DNA from: Nocardioides szechwanensis | GTDB lineage: Bacteria > Actinomycetota > Actinomycetes > Propionibacteriales > Nocardioidaceae | DNA length: 64,000 nucleotides | Assembly: GCF_900103935.1 (NCBI RefSeq) | Contig: NZ_FNIC01000004.1 | Coordinates: forward strand, 1-64,000 | Direction: 5' to 3' | In this document: one piece after another, positions 1 to 8,206 of the stretch | How positions within the stretch are numbered: position 1 is the first letter of the stretch | Layout of the letters: each line of letters opens with the position of its first letter | Notes under the pieces: model-generated | What the model saw: only the letters and a program-made list of their open reading frames with translations | Databases searched by the model: none | Told to the model about the DNA's origin: nothing | Position numbers and translations under genes: made by a program

Positions 1-232
1 CCTCGAGGAAAGCGGGCTTGGTGCCGTGGTCCAGGGTCCGCCACAGCCGCCGTCCACGTCCCTGGTCATAGCGCCGGGACCGACGCCGGCACCGACCGCA
101 ACGGTTCTTCTGACGCGCCATCGGTCGGACACTGACCACGACCCGGCCACCGTGACCCGGCTCGACTCGAACGTCCTCGATCGCGGTGTCTTCAAGTCCG
201 AGCAGGGGTCGCCATAGGGTGAGCGCAGACAC
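1..232 (-). CDS. ISL3-family transposase, N-terminal part, cut by window edge
   Basis: Reading the minus strand from a GTG at 232-230 gives an open frame to the window edge beginning VSALTLWRPLLGLEDTAIED, then a Cys/Arg-rich segment (CGRCRRRSRRYDQGRGRR) and WRTLDHG. This is the typical N-terminal zinc-binding and DNA-binding part of ISL3-type transposases of actinobacteria, which cut and paste their own insertion sequence. A Shine-Dalgarno-like AAGGAG (239-244) supports the GTG start. The catalytic DDE domain would lie left of base 1, so whether the gene is intact cannot be seen. The start lies in a perfect inverted repeat, annotated separately. Family assignment is by recognition of the N-terminal motifs. 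Confidence 0.75.
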   Translation of the reverse strand, partial: MSALTLWRPLLGLEDTAIEDVRVEPGHGGRVVVSVRPMARQKNRCGRCRRRSRRYDQGRGRRLWRTLDHGTKPAFLE

Positions 233-298
233 GCCGTTCTCCTTCGCCAGGTAACTGTTCCTCAACAGCTCAGAAACCTAGCCAGAGAACGGCGTGTC
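228..298 (-). promoter_or_regulatory. Inverted repeat covering the transposase start codon
   Basis: GACACGCCGTTCTC (228-241) and GAGAACGGCGTGTC (285-298) form a perfect 14-bp inverted repeat with 43 bases between. In a leftward transcript the 285-298 arm comes first and would pair with the arm holding part of the AAGGAG and the GTG start at 230-232, hiding the ribosome binding site. Similar fold-back structures limit transposase translation from read-through transcripts in some insertion sequences. The pairing is seen directly; the regulatory role is inferred. Confidence 0.5.
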
Positions 299-420
299 CT
301 ACGTCAACTGCTCAACCCCACCCACACATCCGTCACAAGAGCCCAAACTTTGCGACGGGAGTACGAGCGCAGCGAGTACTCCCAATGGAATGACGGAGTC
401 ATTCCACGGTCAGGGTCATT

Positions 421-532
421 TGTGGATACCCCACAGGGGTTGTCCACAGGTAAGTGCACAGGTGTGGATGAGTTACACCGGTGTGGTTCTACACAGCTGT
501 GGACAAACCTGTGCACTCACGGCTGTGGAGAG
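421..532. other. Cluster of DnaA-box-like sequences
   Basis: This gene-free stretch holds perfect TTGTCCACA at 440-448 and its reverse complement TGTGGACAA at 498-506, near-matches TGTGGATAC at 421-429 and TGTGGATGA at 463-471, and a weaker TGTGGAGAG at 524-532. A 10-bp inverted repeat (GTGCACAGGT 454-463, ACCTGTGCAC 507-516) and a palindrome ACACCGGTGT (475-484) lie among them. The boxes match those near dnaA in this window. A role in titrating DnaA, or a relic of an origin, is inference. A short hairpin, GGAATGAC-GGA-GTCATTCC, lies just left at 387-405; no gene is seen in 299-613. Confidence 0.5.
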
Positions 533-538
533 ACGCGG

Positions 539-601
539 GAAAGTACGGAACGCAATCGACCCGGTCCCGGCCCGGCGGGGTCGATAACGTTCCGTACTTT
601 C
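539..601 (-). terminator. Strong hairpin terminator after the rhomboid gene
   Basis: GAAAGTACGGAACG (539-552) pairs perfectly with CGTTCCGTACTTTC (588-601), and the interior adds further GC pairing around ATCGACCC/GGGTCGAT. It begins 13 bases after the rhomboid stop codon. T-rich flanks are present on both sides, so it could work in both directions. Confidence 0.7.
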
Positions 602-613
602 CGGACGATGCGC

Positions 614-1540
614 TCAGGCGGTGAGGGAGGCGGAGCGCAGGATGACCGCGAGGGCGATCAGGGCGGCGATGAAGACCAGCGCACCGACCTGGAACTGCGT
701 GCGGTTGCGGCGGGGGGCGTAGACCAGGGCGCCGGCGATCGCCACTCCGCCGAGGAAGCCGCCGAGGTGGCCCTGCCAGGAGATGAACGAGCTGCCGAGG
801 ACGGTGATCACGACGTTGATGCCGATCCAGGTCAGGATCGACTGGACGTTGCCGCCGACCTTGAACGCCACCACGAGCAGGGCGCCCATCAGGCCGAAAA
901 TCGCGCCGGACGCGCCGAGGGTGGCGCTGGACTCGTCGGAGAGCCAGAAGACCAGGGCCGAGCCGGCCAGGCCGGAGAGCAGGTAGAGCGCCAGGAAGCG
1001 CACCCGGCCCAGCACCAGCTCGAGCTGGGGGCCGAGGGCGTAGAGCGCGAACATGTTGAACGCGATGTGCCAGATCTCCACGTGGGAGAACATGCTGGTG
1101 ACCAGCTGCCAGTAGGCGCCCTCGGACACACCGGGGATCCACTGCCCGTCGCCGGGTGGGTTGGTCCCGATCGCGCAGGCGCGCTCGGTGAAGAGCGGGT
1201 AGGTGCCCGCCTCCGCCCGCGAGCCGCACACGCCGGTGGGCAGCAGGGCCAGGCGGTAGACCAGGTCGCTGGCCTTCCAGCCGGTCACCACGATCATCAC
1301 CCACACGAAGGCGTTGATCCCGATCAGGGTGATCGTGGTGGCGCCGGGGTTGCTCGGCCGCACTCCGCCGTACGCCGTCCGGCCGGCGCGGGTGGTCTTG
1401 GCACCCTCGGCGACGCAATCGGGGCACTGGAAGCCCACCGACGCCTGCCGCATGCAGTCAGGACAGATGATCTTGTCGCAGCGCTGGCAGTGGACATAGG
1501 ACTCCCGCCCGGGGTGCCGGTAGCAAACCGACATCGGCAC
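614..1540 (-). CDS. Rhomboid-family intramembrane serine protease with N-terminal zinc-binding domain
   Basis: The 308-residue protein begins with a Cys/His-rich segment (about residues 6-43: CYRHPGRESYVHCQRC, CPDCM, CPDC) like a B-box zinc finger, followed by about six to seven membrane helices. The rhomboid signature is complete: HVEIWHIAFNM (residues 153-163), the serine in GASG (Ser211) and the partner histidine in GHLGG (His258), which form the membrane-embedded Ser-His dyad that cleaves transmembrane substrates. The pairing of rhomboid with the cyclophilin gene just upstream, near tRNA-Ala and gyrA, is the usual actinobacterial arrangement. The substrate is unknown. A second Met at residue 3 is an alternative start. 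Confidence 0.92.
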   Translation of the reverse strand: MPMSVCYRHPGRESYVHCQRCDKIICPDCMRQASVGFQCPDCVAEGAKTTRAGRTAYGGVRPSNPGATTITLIGINAFVWVMIVVTGWKASDLVYRLALLPTGVCGSRAEAGTYPLFTERACAIGTNPPGDGQWIPGVSEGAYWQLVTSMFSHVEIWHIAFNMFALYALGPQLELVLGRVRFLALYLLSGLAGSALVFWLSDESSATLGASGAIFGLMGALLVVAFKVGGNVQSILTWIGINVVITVLGSSFISWQGHLGGFLGGVAIAGALVYAPRRNRTQFQVGALVFIAALIALAVILRSASLTA

Positions 1541-1566
1541 CCCAGGAACGGGAGCGGGGTGCTCGG

Positions 1567-2079
1567 TCAGGAACCCACGACCTCGACCGAGTCGATGACG
1601 ACGGCGTCCTGGGGCCGGTCACCGGCACCGGTCGGGGTCGTGCCGATCGCGTCGACGACGTCGCGCGAGGCCTGGTCGGCCACCTCGCCGAAGATCGTGT
1701 GCTTGCGGTTGAGCCACGGCGTAGCGCCGAGGGTGATGAAGAACTGCGAGCCGTTGGTGCCCGGGCCGGCGTTGGCCATGGCGAGCAGGTAGGGCTTGTC
1801 GAAGACCAGCTCGGGGTGGATCTCGTCCTTGAACGTGTAGCCGGGGCCGCCGGTGCCCGTGCCCAGCGGGCAGCCGCCCTGGATCATGAAGCCCTCGATG
1901 ACGCGGTGGAAGCCGAGCCCGTCGTAGAACTTCCCGGTGCGGCCGTTGCCGGCGTCGTACGACTTCTCACCCGTGGCCAGGCCGACGAAGTTCTCGACGG
2001 TCGCCGGAGCGTGGTTGGGGAAGAGGTTGACGGTGATGTCACCCCGGTTGGTCTTGAGGATGGCCTGCTGCTCAGCCAT
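1567..2079 (-). CDS. Cyclophilin-type peptidyl-prolyl cis-trans isomerase
   Basis: 170 residues, a single cytosolic cyclophilin domain without signal peptide. The catalytic motif FHRVIEGFMIQGG (about residues 57-69) carries the active-site Arg, and TNGSQFFI and WLNRKHTIFG supply the rest of the substrate pocket. The enzyme interconverts cis and trans X-Pro bonds and helps folding. The size and lack of export signal match PpiA/PpiB-type proteins encoded close to gyrA in actinobacteria. It lies 26 bases upstream of the rhomboid gene on the same strand and is probably co-transcribed with it. Confidence 0.95.
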   Translation of the reverse strand: MAEQQAILKTNRGDITVNLFPNHAPATVENFVGLATGEKSYDAGNGRTGKFYDGLGFHRVIEGFMIQGGCPLGTGTGGPGYTFKDEIHPELVFDKPYLLAMANAGPGTNGSQFFITLGATPWLNRKHTIFGEVADQASRDVVDAIGTTPTGAGDRPQDAVVIDSVEVVGS

Positions 2080-2272
2080 GACTGCCTTTCGCCTTAGGCG
2101 TTGTCGCCTGGAATGTCTGGTGCGTTACGTCGGAATCGTTGCGGATCGATCCTCGCACGCGCCACAAGGCGAGCGTCACCGCAGGTCGTCGAGGAGGTCA
2201 CCCCGGCGGGGGGTGGCCCGGGTTACCAGTGGCATGGTGGGATGGAGACGACGCCTAAGAAGGAGTGCTCGG

Positions 2273-2911
2273 ATGGGACTGCGCAAGAAGAAGTCACTGT
2301 TGGACCAGGCAAATGACTGGGCCAGCGACTATGTCGAGGCCGCGAAGCCCCACGTCGAGGCGGCCTACGAGTCGGCCCGCGAGTTCGTGCAGGACACGGC
2401 GGTGCCCGCACTCCTCGACGCCAAGGACAAGGCCGGCCCCGCGCTGGCCGACGCCCGCGAGAAGGCCGCGCCAGTGATCGCTGACGCCCGGGGCAAGGCG
2501 GCGCCGCTGATCGCCTCCGGTGCCGCGCTGGCTGGCGAGAAGGCCACTGCCGCCAAGGCGCTGGCCGACGCGAAGGTCGCCCAGCTCAAGGGTGAGCCCG
2601 AGCCCAAGAAGGGCGGCAAGCTCAAGAAGTTCGTGCTGTTCGCCGGCATCGCCGGTGCGGTCGCGTTCGTCGCCAAGAAGCTCCAGGGCGGCAGCGGCTC
2701 CAGCGACAACTGGCAGTCGTCGTACGTCCCGACCCCGCCGCCCAAGAGCGCGCCGACCCCGGCCCCCACGCCGGCCGAGGCCACGACCGACGACACCGGC
2801 GGCTCCTCGCCCGACGAGGCCCTGGCCGACGCCGCCGACGCCCCGCACCCGGTCACCACGCCCGACGACCCGGCCGACGTAGTCGAGATCAACCCGGACA
2901 CCAAGTCCTGA
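2273..2911 (+). CDS. Membrane-anchored Ala/Lys-rich protein of unknown function
   Basis: 212 residues from an ATG preceded by AGGAG (2261-2265). The N-terminal half (about 8-110) is an amphipathic Ala-, Lys- and Asp-rich stretch with repeated units resembling apolipoprotein-like or coiled-coil helices (DAKDKAGPALADAREKAAP). A hydrophobic helix follows (about 118-135, LFAGIAGAVAFVAKKL), and the tail is Pro/Thr/Asp-rich and probably disordered. The gene diverges from the cyclophilin gene and ends in a hairpin. This architecture is common in actinobacterial hypothetical proteins; I do not recognise a function. The longer frame upstream lacks a ribosome site and overlaps the cyclophilin. Confidence 0.75.
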   Translation: MGLRKKKSLLDQANDWASDYVEAAKPHVEAAYESAREFVQDTAVPALLDAKDKAGPALADAREKAAPVIADARGKAAPLIASGAALAGEKATAAKALADAKVAQLKGEPEPKKGGKLKKFVLFAGIAGAVAFVAKKLQGGSGSSDNWQSSYVPTPPPKSAPTPAPTPAEATTDDTGGSSPDEALADAADAPHPVTTPDDPADVVEINPDTKS

Positions 2912-2938
2912 CCATGGAGTGACTTCGTCACTCCATGG
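2912..2938 (+). terminator. Perfect hairpin after the 2273-2911 gene
   Basis: CCATGGAGTGAC (2912-2923), loop TTC, GTCACTCCATGG (2927-2938): a perfect 12-bp stem starting immediately after the stop codon. Confidence 0.65.
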
Positions 2939-2958
2939 GGAGCCTGACCCGCTCCACC

Positions 2959-2991
2959 GTTGACCCGCCCGAAACTTTCGGGCGGGTCAAC
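2959..2991 (-). terminator. Hairpin terminator between convergent genes
   Basis: GTTGACCCGCCCGAAA (2959-2974) and TTTCGGGCGGGTCAAC (2976-2991) form a GC-rich 16-bp stem seven bases after the acyltransferase stop codon. It probably ends that leftward transcript and may also act on the rightward one. Confidence 0.75.
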
Positions 2992-2997
2992 GTCATT

Positions 2998-4005
2998 TCA
3001 GTGGGTTTCGGACGGGTCGGCGTAGTCCTCGATCCAGGCGTCGATCCGCTCCCACCAGCCGAAGAGCCACTCGATCCGCTCGTCACGGCCGGCCGGGATC
3101 TCGGAGCGCGGCACGGTCCACCAGCGCATCACGATCTTCTTGTCCATCGGTAGCTCGCGCCAGATGTCACCGACGGTGAGCAGGTGGTCGAGCCCCGTGT
3201 GCGCCACGAGTACGACGTCAGCAGCCGGCGCGGCGTCGAGCGCGGCCAGGAAGCCGCCGGGGCGCGGGGCGAGCACGTTGGTCATCGCCTCGGCGCGCTC
3301 GGCCATCCGCTCCATGCCGAGCTTGCGCAGCCGGTCGATCGCGCGCTGCCGCCGGGCCGGGGTGAAGTTGCCGCCTTCGGGGAAGATCACGAACGCGTCG
3401 TTCTCGTCGAGGTCCGAGGCCAGCGCGGCGATCTGGCTCTCGAGGTCCTCGCCGGCCGCCGGGTTGGGCGAGATGAACCGCGCCGGGATCCGCCGCAGCA
3501 CCACGTCGATCATCGGGTCCCAGGCGAGCGTGTCCTTGAGCACGACCCGCGGCTCGCGCCGGTACCAGTACATCAGCGCGTGGATCAGCGTGAACGAGTC
3601 GCCGGGCCCGGCATGCCGGCACGCGACCAGGATCGGCCGGCCCGGGTGGGCGTCCGGGCTCGGGCCGTCGGTGACGATCGTCAGCCGGAGCACCCGCTTC
3701 GCCTCGCGGAAGAACACCCACATCACGCCCTGCACCAGGTCGTAGTGGATGCCCTCGAAGTAAGGCGTCCGGATCCGCCTCCCGAACCCGCTGGCCAGCC
3801 ACAGCCCCAGCAGCACGAGCAGCATCAGCGCCTCGATCGTCAGGTAGACGATGAGGATCCACGCCAGCCGCAGCGCCCGCCACCGGCCAGGCAGCAGCGG
3901 CGACAGCGCCGCGGCCGCGATCGCCCAGAGCGGCGCGGTCACCCACAGCAGCCCCGCAAGCAGTACGACGGCCGGCGCGACGACGACCCGCCGGACGACT
4001 CTCAT
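2998..4005 (-). CDS. 1-acylglycerol-phosphate acyltransferase-like (PlsC) membrane protein
   Basis: 335 residues. Two hydrophobic segments near the N-terminus (about 8-35 and 48-72) anchor it in the membrane, followed by a PlsC-type acyltransferase domain. The HX4D catalytic motif is HAGPGD (His131, Asp136) and the glycerol-phosphate binding motif is FPEGGNFTP (208-216). Such enzymes transfer an acyl chain to lysophosphatidate or related lipids. The gene starts seven bases after the patatin-like gene, so an acyl-removing and an acyl-adding enzyme are probably made together. Substrate is not deducible; the N-terminal membrane part is longer than in PlsC itself. Confidence 0.85.
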   Translation of the reverse strand: MRVVRRVVVAPAVVLLAGLLWVTAPLWAIAAAALSPLLPGRWRALRLAWILIVYLTIEALMLLVLLGLWLASGFGRRIRTPYFEGIHYDLVQGVMWVFFREAKRVLRLTIVTDGPSPDAHPGRPILVACRHAGPGDSFTLIHALMYWYRREPRVVLKDTLAWDPMIDVVLRRIPARFISPNPAAGEDLESQIAALASDLDENDAFVIFPEGGNFTPARRQRAIDRLRKLGMERMAERAEAMTNVLAPRPGGFLAALDAAPAADVVLVAHTGLDHLLTVGDIWRELPMDKKIVMRWWTVPRSEIPAGRDERIEWLFGWWERIDAWIEDYADPSETH

Positions 4006-4012
4006 CGCGGTC

Positions 4013-4846
4013 TCACAGGTCCCTCAGGTGCTCAACCAGGTAGTCGCGGCTCGCCTCGTAGGTGAGCTCGATCCGCTCCTCGACGGTGCTGAAGTCGCGG
4101 GTGCCGAAGATCGTGTCGTCGCGCGCGGAGGTGCCCTTGGCCGGCAGCACGTGGCACTCGACGTCGTCGGGCAGCTCGGCGAGCTCGCGCGTGAACCGGT
4201 GCCGCCGCGCGATCTCGAACGACACTCGCGCGACCTCCCACGGACGCTTCGGCACGGTCAGCGGCCGGTCGATGCGCCCCACCTGGAGCACGAACACCCG
4301 GGTCGCACCGAGCCGGACCGCGCGCCCCAGCGGGATCGAGTTGACGATGCCGCCGTCGAGGAAGTGCTCGTCGCCCACCTTGGCCGGCGGCAGGATCCCG
4401 GGTACGGCGGCGCTCGCGACGACTGCGTCGACCACCGGGCCGGAGTCGAACCAGTGCTCCGCGGCCCGCTCGATGCTGGCCGCGCAGACCTGGAAGCGCA
4501 CCGGCAGCTCCTCGATCGTGAGGTCGCCGAACTCCTCGGCCAGCCGCTGCTGGAGCGGCTTCGAGGAGTAGATGTGCGTGCCGGTCGCGACGGCCCGACG
4601 TACGGTCCGCAGCGGGTTGTCGCCGTAGACCTCACGCCCCGACTCGCTGGCGCCGCGCCACAGCTCGGTCATCCGCTCGATGACCGTCAGGCTCGGGTCC
4701 TGCGCCACCAGGGCACCGTTGATGGCGCCGACGCTGGTGCCGAGCACGAGGTCGGGCACGACGCCGCGCTCGAAGAGGGCTCGCAGCATCCCGACCTCGA
4801 CCGCGCCAAGCACCCCGCCCCCGCCGAGGACGAACGCGGTCGTCAT
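4013..4846 (-). CDS. Patatin-like phospholipase (RssA type)
   Basis: 277 residues. The oxyanion-hole glycines are in GGGGVLG (8-14), the nucleophile elbow is GTSVG (Ser38) and the catalytic aspartate is in DGG (Asp164), giving a complete Ser-Asp dyad of bacterial patatins, which hydrolyse acyl esters of membrane lipids. Length and lack of signal peptide fit the small cytosolic RssA/YchK type. It sits directly upstream of the acyltransferase and four bases after the DUF3817 gene, all on the minus strand, suggesting a four-gene lipid/membrane transcript starting at the SURF1 gene. Confidence 0.88.
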   Translation of the reverse strand: MTTAFVLGGGGVLGAVEVGMLRALFERGVVPDLVLGTSVGAINGALVAQDPSLTVIERMTELWRGASESGREVYGDNPLRTVRRAVATGTHIYSSKPLQQRLAEEFGDLTIEELPVRFQVCAASIERAAEHWFDSGPVVDAVVASAAVPGILPPAKVGDEHFLDGGIVNSIPLGRAVRLGATRVFVLQVGRIDRPLTVPKRPWEVARVSFEIARRHRFTRELAELPDDVECHVLPAKGTSARDDTIFGTRDFSTVEERIELTYEASRDYLVEHLRDL

Positions 4847-4850
4847 GGTG

Positions 4851-5201
4851 CTAGGCCGCGCTGGGCGTGAGCTCGTCGGTGTGCTCGGCCCGCACCCGCG
4901 CGGTGGCGCGGTGCTCGGCCCAGAAGCTCAGCACGGGCACTGTGCCGCAGAGCAGCGTGACGATCGTGAAGCCCAGCTCCCAGCCGGCCTTGCGCGACAG
5001 CAGGAACGCCGTGACCAGGAAGATCATGTAGAGCCAGCCGTGCGCCACCCCGAGGTTGGTGGTGATCCACTCGCCGGCCTCCTGGGCGCCGGAGCCGTCC
5101 TCGAAGAGGTACTTCAGCGGCATCCCGATGAGGATCAGCACGATCAGCAGGACGCCCACGACGGTGGCCATCACGCGGTAGCGGGTCAGGGTGCCGGTCA
5201 C
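4851..5201 (-). CDS. DUF3817 integral membrane protein
   Basis: 116 residues from a GTG that overlaps the SURF1 stop by four bases (GTGA), indicating translational coupling. It has three hydrophobic segments (about 10-30, 52-68, 74-93) with the conserved GMPLKYLF and VAHGWLY motifs of the DUF3817 family, found widely in actinobacteria. Biochemical function is unknown. A longer reading frame extends upstream but overlaps SURF1 almost entirely and is unlikely to be used. Confidence 0.85.
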   Translation of the reverse strand: MTGTLTRYRVMATVVGVLLIVLILIGMPLKYLFEDGSGAQEAGEWITTNLGVAHGWLYMIFLVTAFLLSRKAGWELGFTIVTLLCGTVPVLSFWAEHRATARVRAEHTDELTPSAA

Positions 5202-5962
5202 GCGTCCGAACGTACCCGGTCGGCCTCGGCCGAGGCCTCCTGGGGCGCCCCCTCCTCGCGCACGAAGCGCCACCAGATGAAGGCCGCGAACCCGCCGAAC
5301 ACCCACCACTCGATCGCGTAGAGCAGGTTGCGCAGCGCCGTGAAGCGACCCGGCGACGGCAGCTGCTCGAGGGTGGCGGGCGCCAGCCCGTCGAGCGGCT
5401 CGGTGGCCACGCCGTAGGCGCCGTACAGGTCCTGGTCGACGTGCTGGATCAGGTCGGCGGTCCGCAGCTGCGGGAGTACGTCGTCGTCCGGGTCGGTGTC
5501 GGCCTCGCCGCTGCCCTCGGTCGGCTGGAGCCACGCGACCACCGAGGCCGTGCCGGCCGGCGGTGGGGGCGCGGTGTCGATGGCCGACAGCCACCCGCGT
5601 ACGACGGGCAGCGCGGGGCCGTCCGGGTCCGGCCCGTCCGGACCGTCGATGGCGAGCGGGGTCACCACCCAGAACCCCTCGACGCCGTCGACCTCACGGC
5701 CGGACACGAAGACCGTCGAGTCGGGCAGCCAGGTGCCGGAGACCTCGACCGGCTGGCCCACCTGGTCGCCGGGGAAGGCGTCGTCGGGCCCCATCACGTC
5801 GGCGAGCGGGACCGGCTCGAGCTGGGTCAGGTCGACCGCCTCGGCCGCGCGATGCTCCTGCCAGGCGTCGTACTGCCACAGCCCCAGACCGCCCGCCACC
5901 CCCACGCAGACCAGCACGAGCAGGTGTGCGCCCAGCATCCGGAGGGTCAGGAAGGCACGCAC
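5198..5962 (-). CDS. SURF1-family cytochrome oxidase biogenesis protein
   Basis: 254 residues with the typical SURF1 layout: one membrane helix at each end (about 9-28 with GLWQYDAWQEHR, and about 214-232 with EWWVFGGFAAFIWWR) around an extracytoplasmic domain containing GTW, VVRGW and NLLYAIEWW. SURF1 proteins assist assembly of the haem a/haem a3 centre of cytochrome c oxidase. The loop holds an Asp/Pro-rich insert (GPDGPDPDGP, GEADTDPDDD), as is common in actinobacteria. First gene of a leftward cluster; diverges from the MoxR gene across about 64 bases. Confidence 0.9.
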   Translation of the reverse strand: MRAFLTLRMLGAHLLVLVCVGVAGGLGLWQYDAWQEHRAAEAVDLTQLEPVPLADVMGPDDAFPGDQVGQPVEVSGTWLPDSTVFVSGREVDGVEGFWVVTPLAIDGPDGPDPDGPALPVVRGWLSAIDTAPPPPAGTASVVAWLQPTEGSGEADTDPDDDVLPQLRTADLIQHVDQDLYGAYGVATEPLDGLAPATLEQLPSPGRFTALRNLLYAIEWWVFGGFAAFIWWRFVREEGAPQEASAEADRVRSDA

Positions 5963-6026
5963 CCTGGCAAGAGTACGGAGTCACTTCGCCCCTCCACGGG
6001 GTCGCCTGCGCGTTACCCTCCCTGGC

Positions 6027-6992
6027 ATGACGTTGAGCGCGGAGCAAGCGCAGTGGTTCCGCGCCGGGTTCACCGACATGGCCGACAACATGGGTCAGGC
6101 CCTGCTCGGCAAGGACCACGCGATCCGGCTCGCGCTGACCTGCCTGGTGTCCGAGGGACACCTGCTGCTCGAGGACCTGCCCGGCACGGGCAAGACGATG
6201 CTCGCTCGGGCGCTGGCCAACACCGTCGAGGGCCGCCACGCGCGCATCCAATTCACGCCCGACCTGCTGCCGACCGACGTCACCGGGGTGACCGTCTACG
6301 ACCAGCTCAAGGGCTCCTTCGACTTCCACCCCGGCCCGATCTTCCACGACATCGTGCTGGCCGACGAGATCAACCGGGCCTCGCCCAAGACCCAGTCGGC
6401 GCTGCTCGAGGTGATGGAGGAGGGCCACGTCACCGTCGACGGCGTCACGCACGACGTACCCCGCCCCTTCATGGTGATCGCGACCCAGAACCCGATCGAG
6501 CAGGCCGGCACCTACCGGCTGCCCGAGGCCCAGCTCGACCGGTTCCTGATGAAGACGTCCGTGGGTTATCCCGACGCCGACTCGACCGAGGAGCTGTTGC
6601 TGGCCTCGCACATCCGCGACCGGGCCGAGCTGGTCAAGCCGATCGCGACCACCGCCCGGATCGCGGAGATGTCGGCGCTGGCCGCCGACGTCCACATCGA
6701 CCGGTCGCTGGTGCGCTACGTCCGCCAGCTCGCCGAGGCCTCGCGCACGATGAACCACGTCCGGCTCGGGCTCTCGGCGCGCGGCTGCCTGGCGCTGGTC
6801 CGCGTCGTCAAGACCTGGGCCGCCGCCGACGGCCGCACGGCCGTCGTCCCCGAGGACATCAACAGCCTCGCCGAGCCCGTGCTCTGCCACCGGCTGCTGC
6901 TCGACCCCCAGTCGCAGTTCAGCGGCGCCACCATCAGCGACGTGATCTCCCAGCTGCTGGCCGCCGTCCCGCCGCCCGTCGACCGTGACTGA
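6027..6992 (+). CDS. MoxR-family AAA+ ATPase
   Basis: 321 residues, a single AAA_3 domain. Walker A is LPGTGKT (Lys56), Walker B is LADE (Asp113-Glu114), sensor 1 is ATQNP (152-156), and QLDRF supplies the arginine finger region; the C-terminal lid domain follows. MoxR proteins act as chaperone-like ATPases with DUF58/VWA partners, here the next gene, which overlaps it by eight bases. The ATG at 6027 was chosen because the longer frame upstream crosses the divergent promoter region and lacks family similarity. Confidence 0.95.
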   Translation: MTLSAEQAQWFRAGFTDMADNMGQALLGKDHAIRLALTCLVSEGHLLLEDLPGTGKTMLARALANTVEGRHARIQFTPDLLPTDVTGVTVYDQLKGSFDFHPGPIFHDIVLADEINRASPKTQSALLEVMEEGHVTVDGVTHDVPRPFMVIATQNPIEQAGTYRLPEAQLDRFLMKTSVGYPDADSTEELLLASHIRDRAELVKPIATTARIAEMSALAADVHIDRSLVRYVRQLAEASRTMNHVRLGLSARGCLALVRVVKTWAAADGRTAVVPEDINSLAEPVLCHRLLLDPQSQFSGATISDVISQLLAAVPPPVDRD

Positions 6993-8193
6993 CGTCCGGC
7001 GCACGCTGCGCCGCGTGCGCGCCGGCGTGACTCCGGCCGGACGGGCGGTCATCTGCCTCGGTGCCTTCGCGACCCTGGTCGCGGCGTTCGCGGGGTACGA
7101 CGAGTTCCGGCTGATCGCCATCATGTGCGCGCTGCTCGTGCTCGTCGCGCTCGTGCTGTTCTCGATGCCAACGCGGGTGCGGGCCCGGCTGCAGCTGCAC
7201 CCCGCGCACACCATCGCGGGCGAGACCGGGGTCGGTGACCTGGAGGTCACCAACCTGCGGCTGACCCCGATGTACCACCCGCTGGTGAGCATCCCGCTCG
7301 ACGCCGCCCGCGACGACCTGCGAGGCGCCCAACGCGTGCACGTGCGGATGCCGGTGCTGCGCCGCGGCGAGACCACGGTGGAGCGCTTCGAGGTGCCCGC
7401 CGTACGGCGCGGGGTGCTGCAGGTCGGCCCCGCAGGCGTACGGCGGACCGACCCGCTGGGGTTCTTCCAGCGCCACGCCGTGTGGGCCCAGCCGGTCGAC
7501 CTCTACGTGCGGCCCCGGATGGTCCGCGTCGAGTCGCTCGGGACCGGGTCGGTGCGCGACCTCGAAGGCATCCCCAGCGACCAGATCTCGATGAGCGACC
7601 TGTCCTTCCACGCGCTGCGCGAGTACGTCGTCGGCGACGACCTGCGCCACGTCCACTGGCGTTCGTCGGCGCGCACGGGTCGGCTCTACGTGCGGCAGTA
7701 CCACGACACCCGCCGCAGCCACACCGTCGTCCTGGTCGACGACGACCCCGCCGCCTACGCCGACCCCGAGGACTTCGAGCTGGCCCTCTCGATCGCGGCG
7801 TCGGTGGTGATGCGGGTCGCCCTCGAGCAGTTCGCCCTGACCCTGGTCTGCGGGCCCCAGCAGCTTGCCGGCTCCCCCCACCAGGTCCTCGACGCGTTCT
7901 GCCTCTCCGAGCTCGCGGCTGGGTCCGACCTCCGGCTCGCCGCCGCCACGGCGGCCCGGATGGCGCCGGACGCCAGCCAGCTGATCGTGGTCTCCGGCGG
8001 AGGGGTCGACCCCGGTGTCCTGAGCGAGGTCCGCAGGACCTTCCCCGACGACGTCCAGTTCCTCGCGTTCCGGGCCGACCCGGGCAGCGGCGAGGAGAGC
8101 CCGGCAGCGGACCGTCCGCACCTGCTCACGGTCAGCGTCCTCGAGGAGCTCCCCGGCCTGCTCGGCGCCTACGTGCGTGGGGTCGTCCTGTGA
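6985..8193 (+). CDS. DUF58 domain protein, partner of MoxR
   Basis: 402 residues from a GTG inside the end of the MoxR gene. Two membrane helices lie near the N-terminus (about 20-38 and 42-60), then a cytoplasmic region with the DUF58 signature LREYVVGDDLRHVHWRSSAR (211-230) and RLYVRQY, followed by a von Willebrand-like fold beginning TVVLVDDDP. MoxR-DUF58-transglutaminase clusters are widespread; the DUF58 protein is thought to be the substrate or adaptor of the MoxR ATPase. The detailed role is not known. Confidence 0.93.
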   Translation: MTDVRRTLRRVRAGVTPAGRAVICLGAFATLVAAFAGYDEFRLIAIMCALLVLVALVLFSMPTRVRARLQLHPAHTIAGETGVGDLEVTNLRLTPMYHPLVSIPLDAARDDLRGAQRVHVRMPVLRRGETTVERFEVPAVRRGVLQVGPAGVRRTDPLGFFQRHAVWAQPVDLYVRPRMVRVESLGTGSVRDLEGIPSDQISMSDLSFHALREYVVGDDLRHVHWRSSARTGRLYVRQYHDTRRSHTVVLVDDDPAAYADPEDFELALSIAASVVMRVALEQFALTLVCGPQQLAGSPHQVLDAFCLSELAAGSDLRLAAATAARMAPDASQLIVVSGGGVDPGVLSEVRRTFPDDVQFLAFRADPGSGEESPAADRPHLLTVSVLEELPGLLGAYVRGVVL

Positions 8194-8206
8194 GCGGGGG
8201 CCTCCA

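Noticed and set aside
350..1792. Plus-strand frame through the DnaA boxes and opposite the rhomboid gene
   Set aside because: Covers the terminator and a conserved antisense gene; composition is Gly/Asp/Arg-rich noise.
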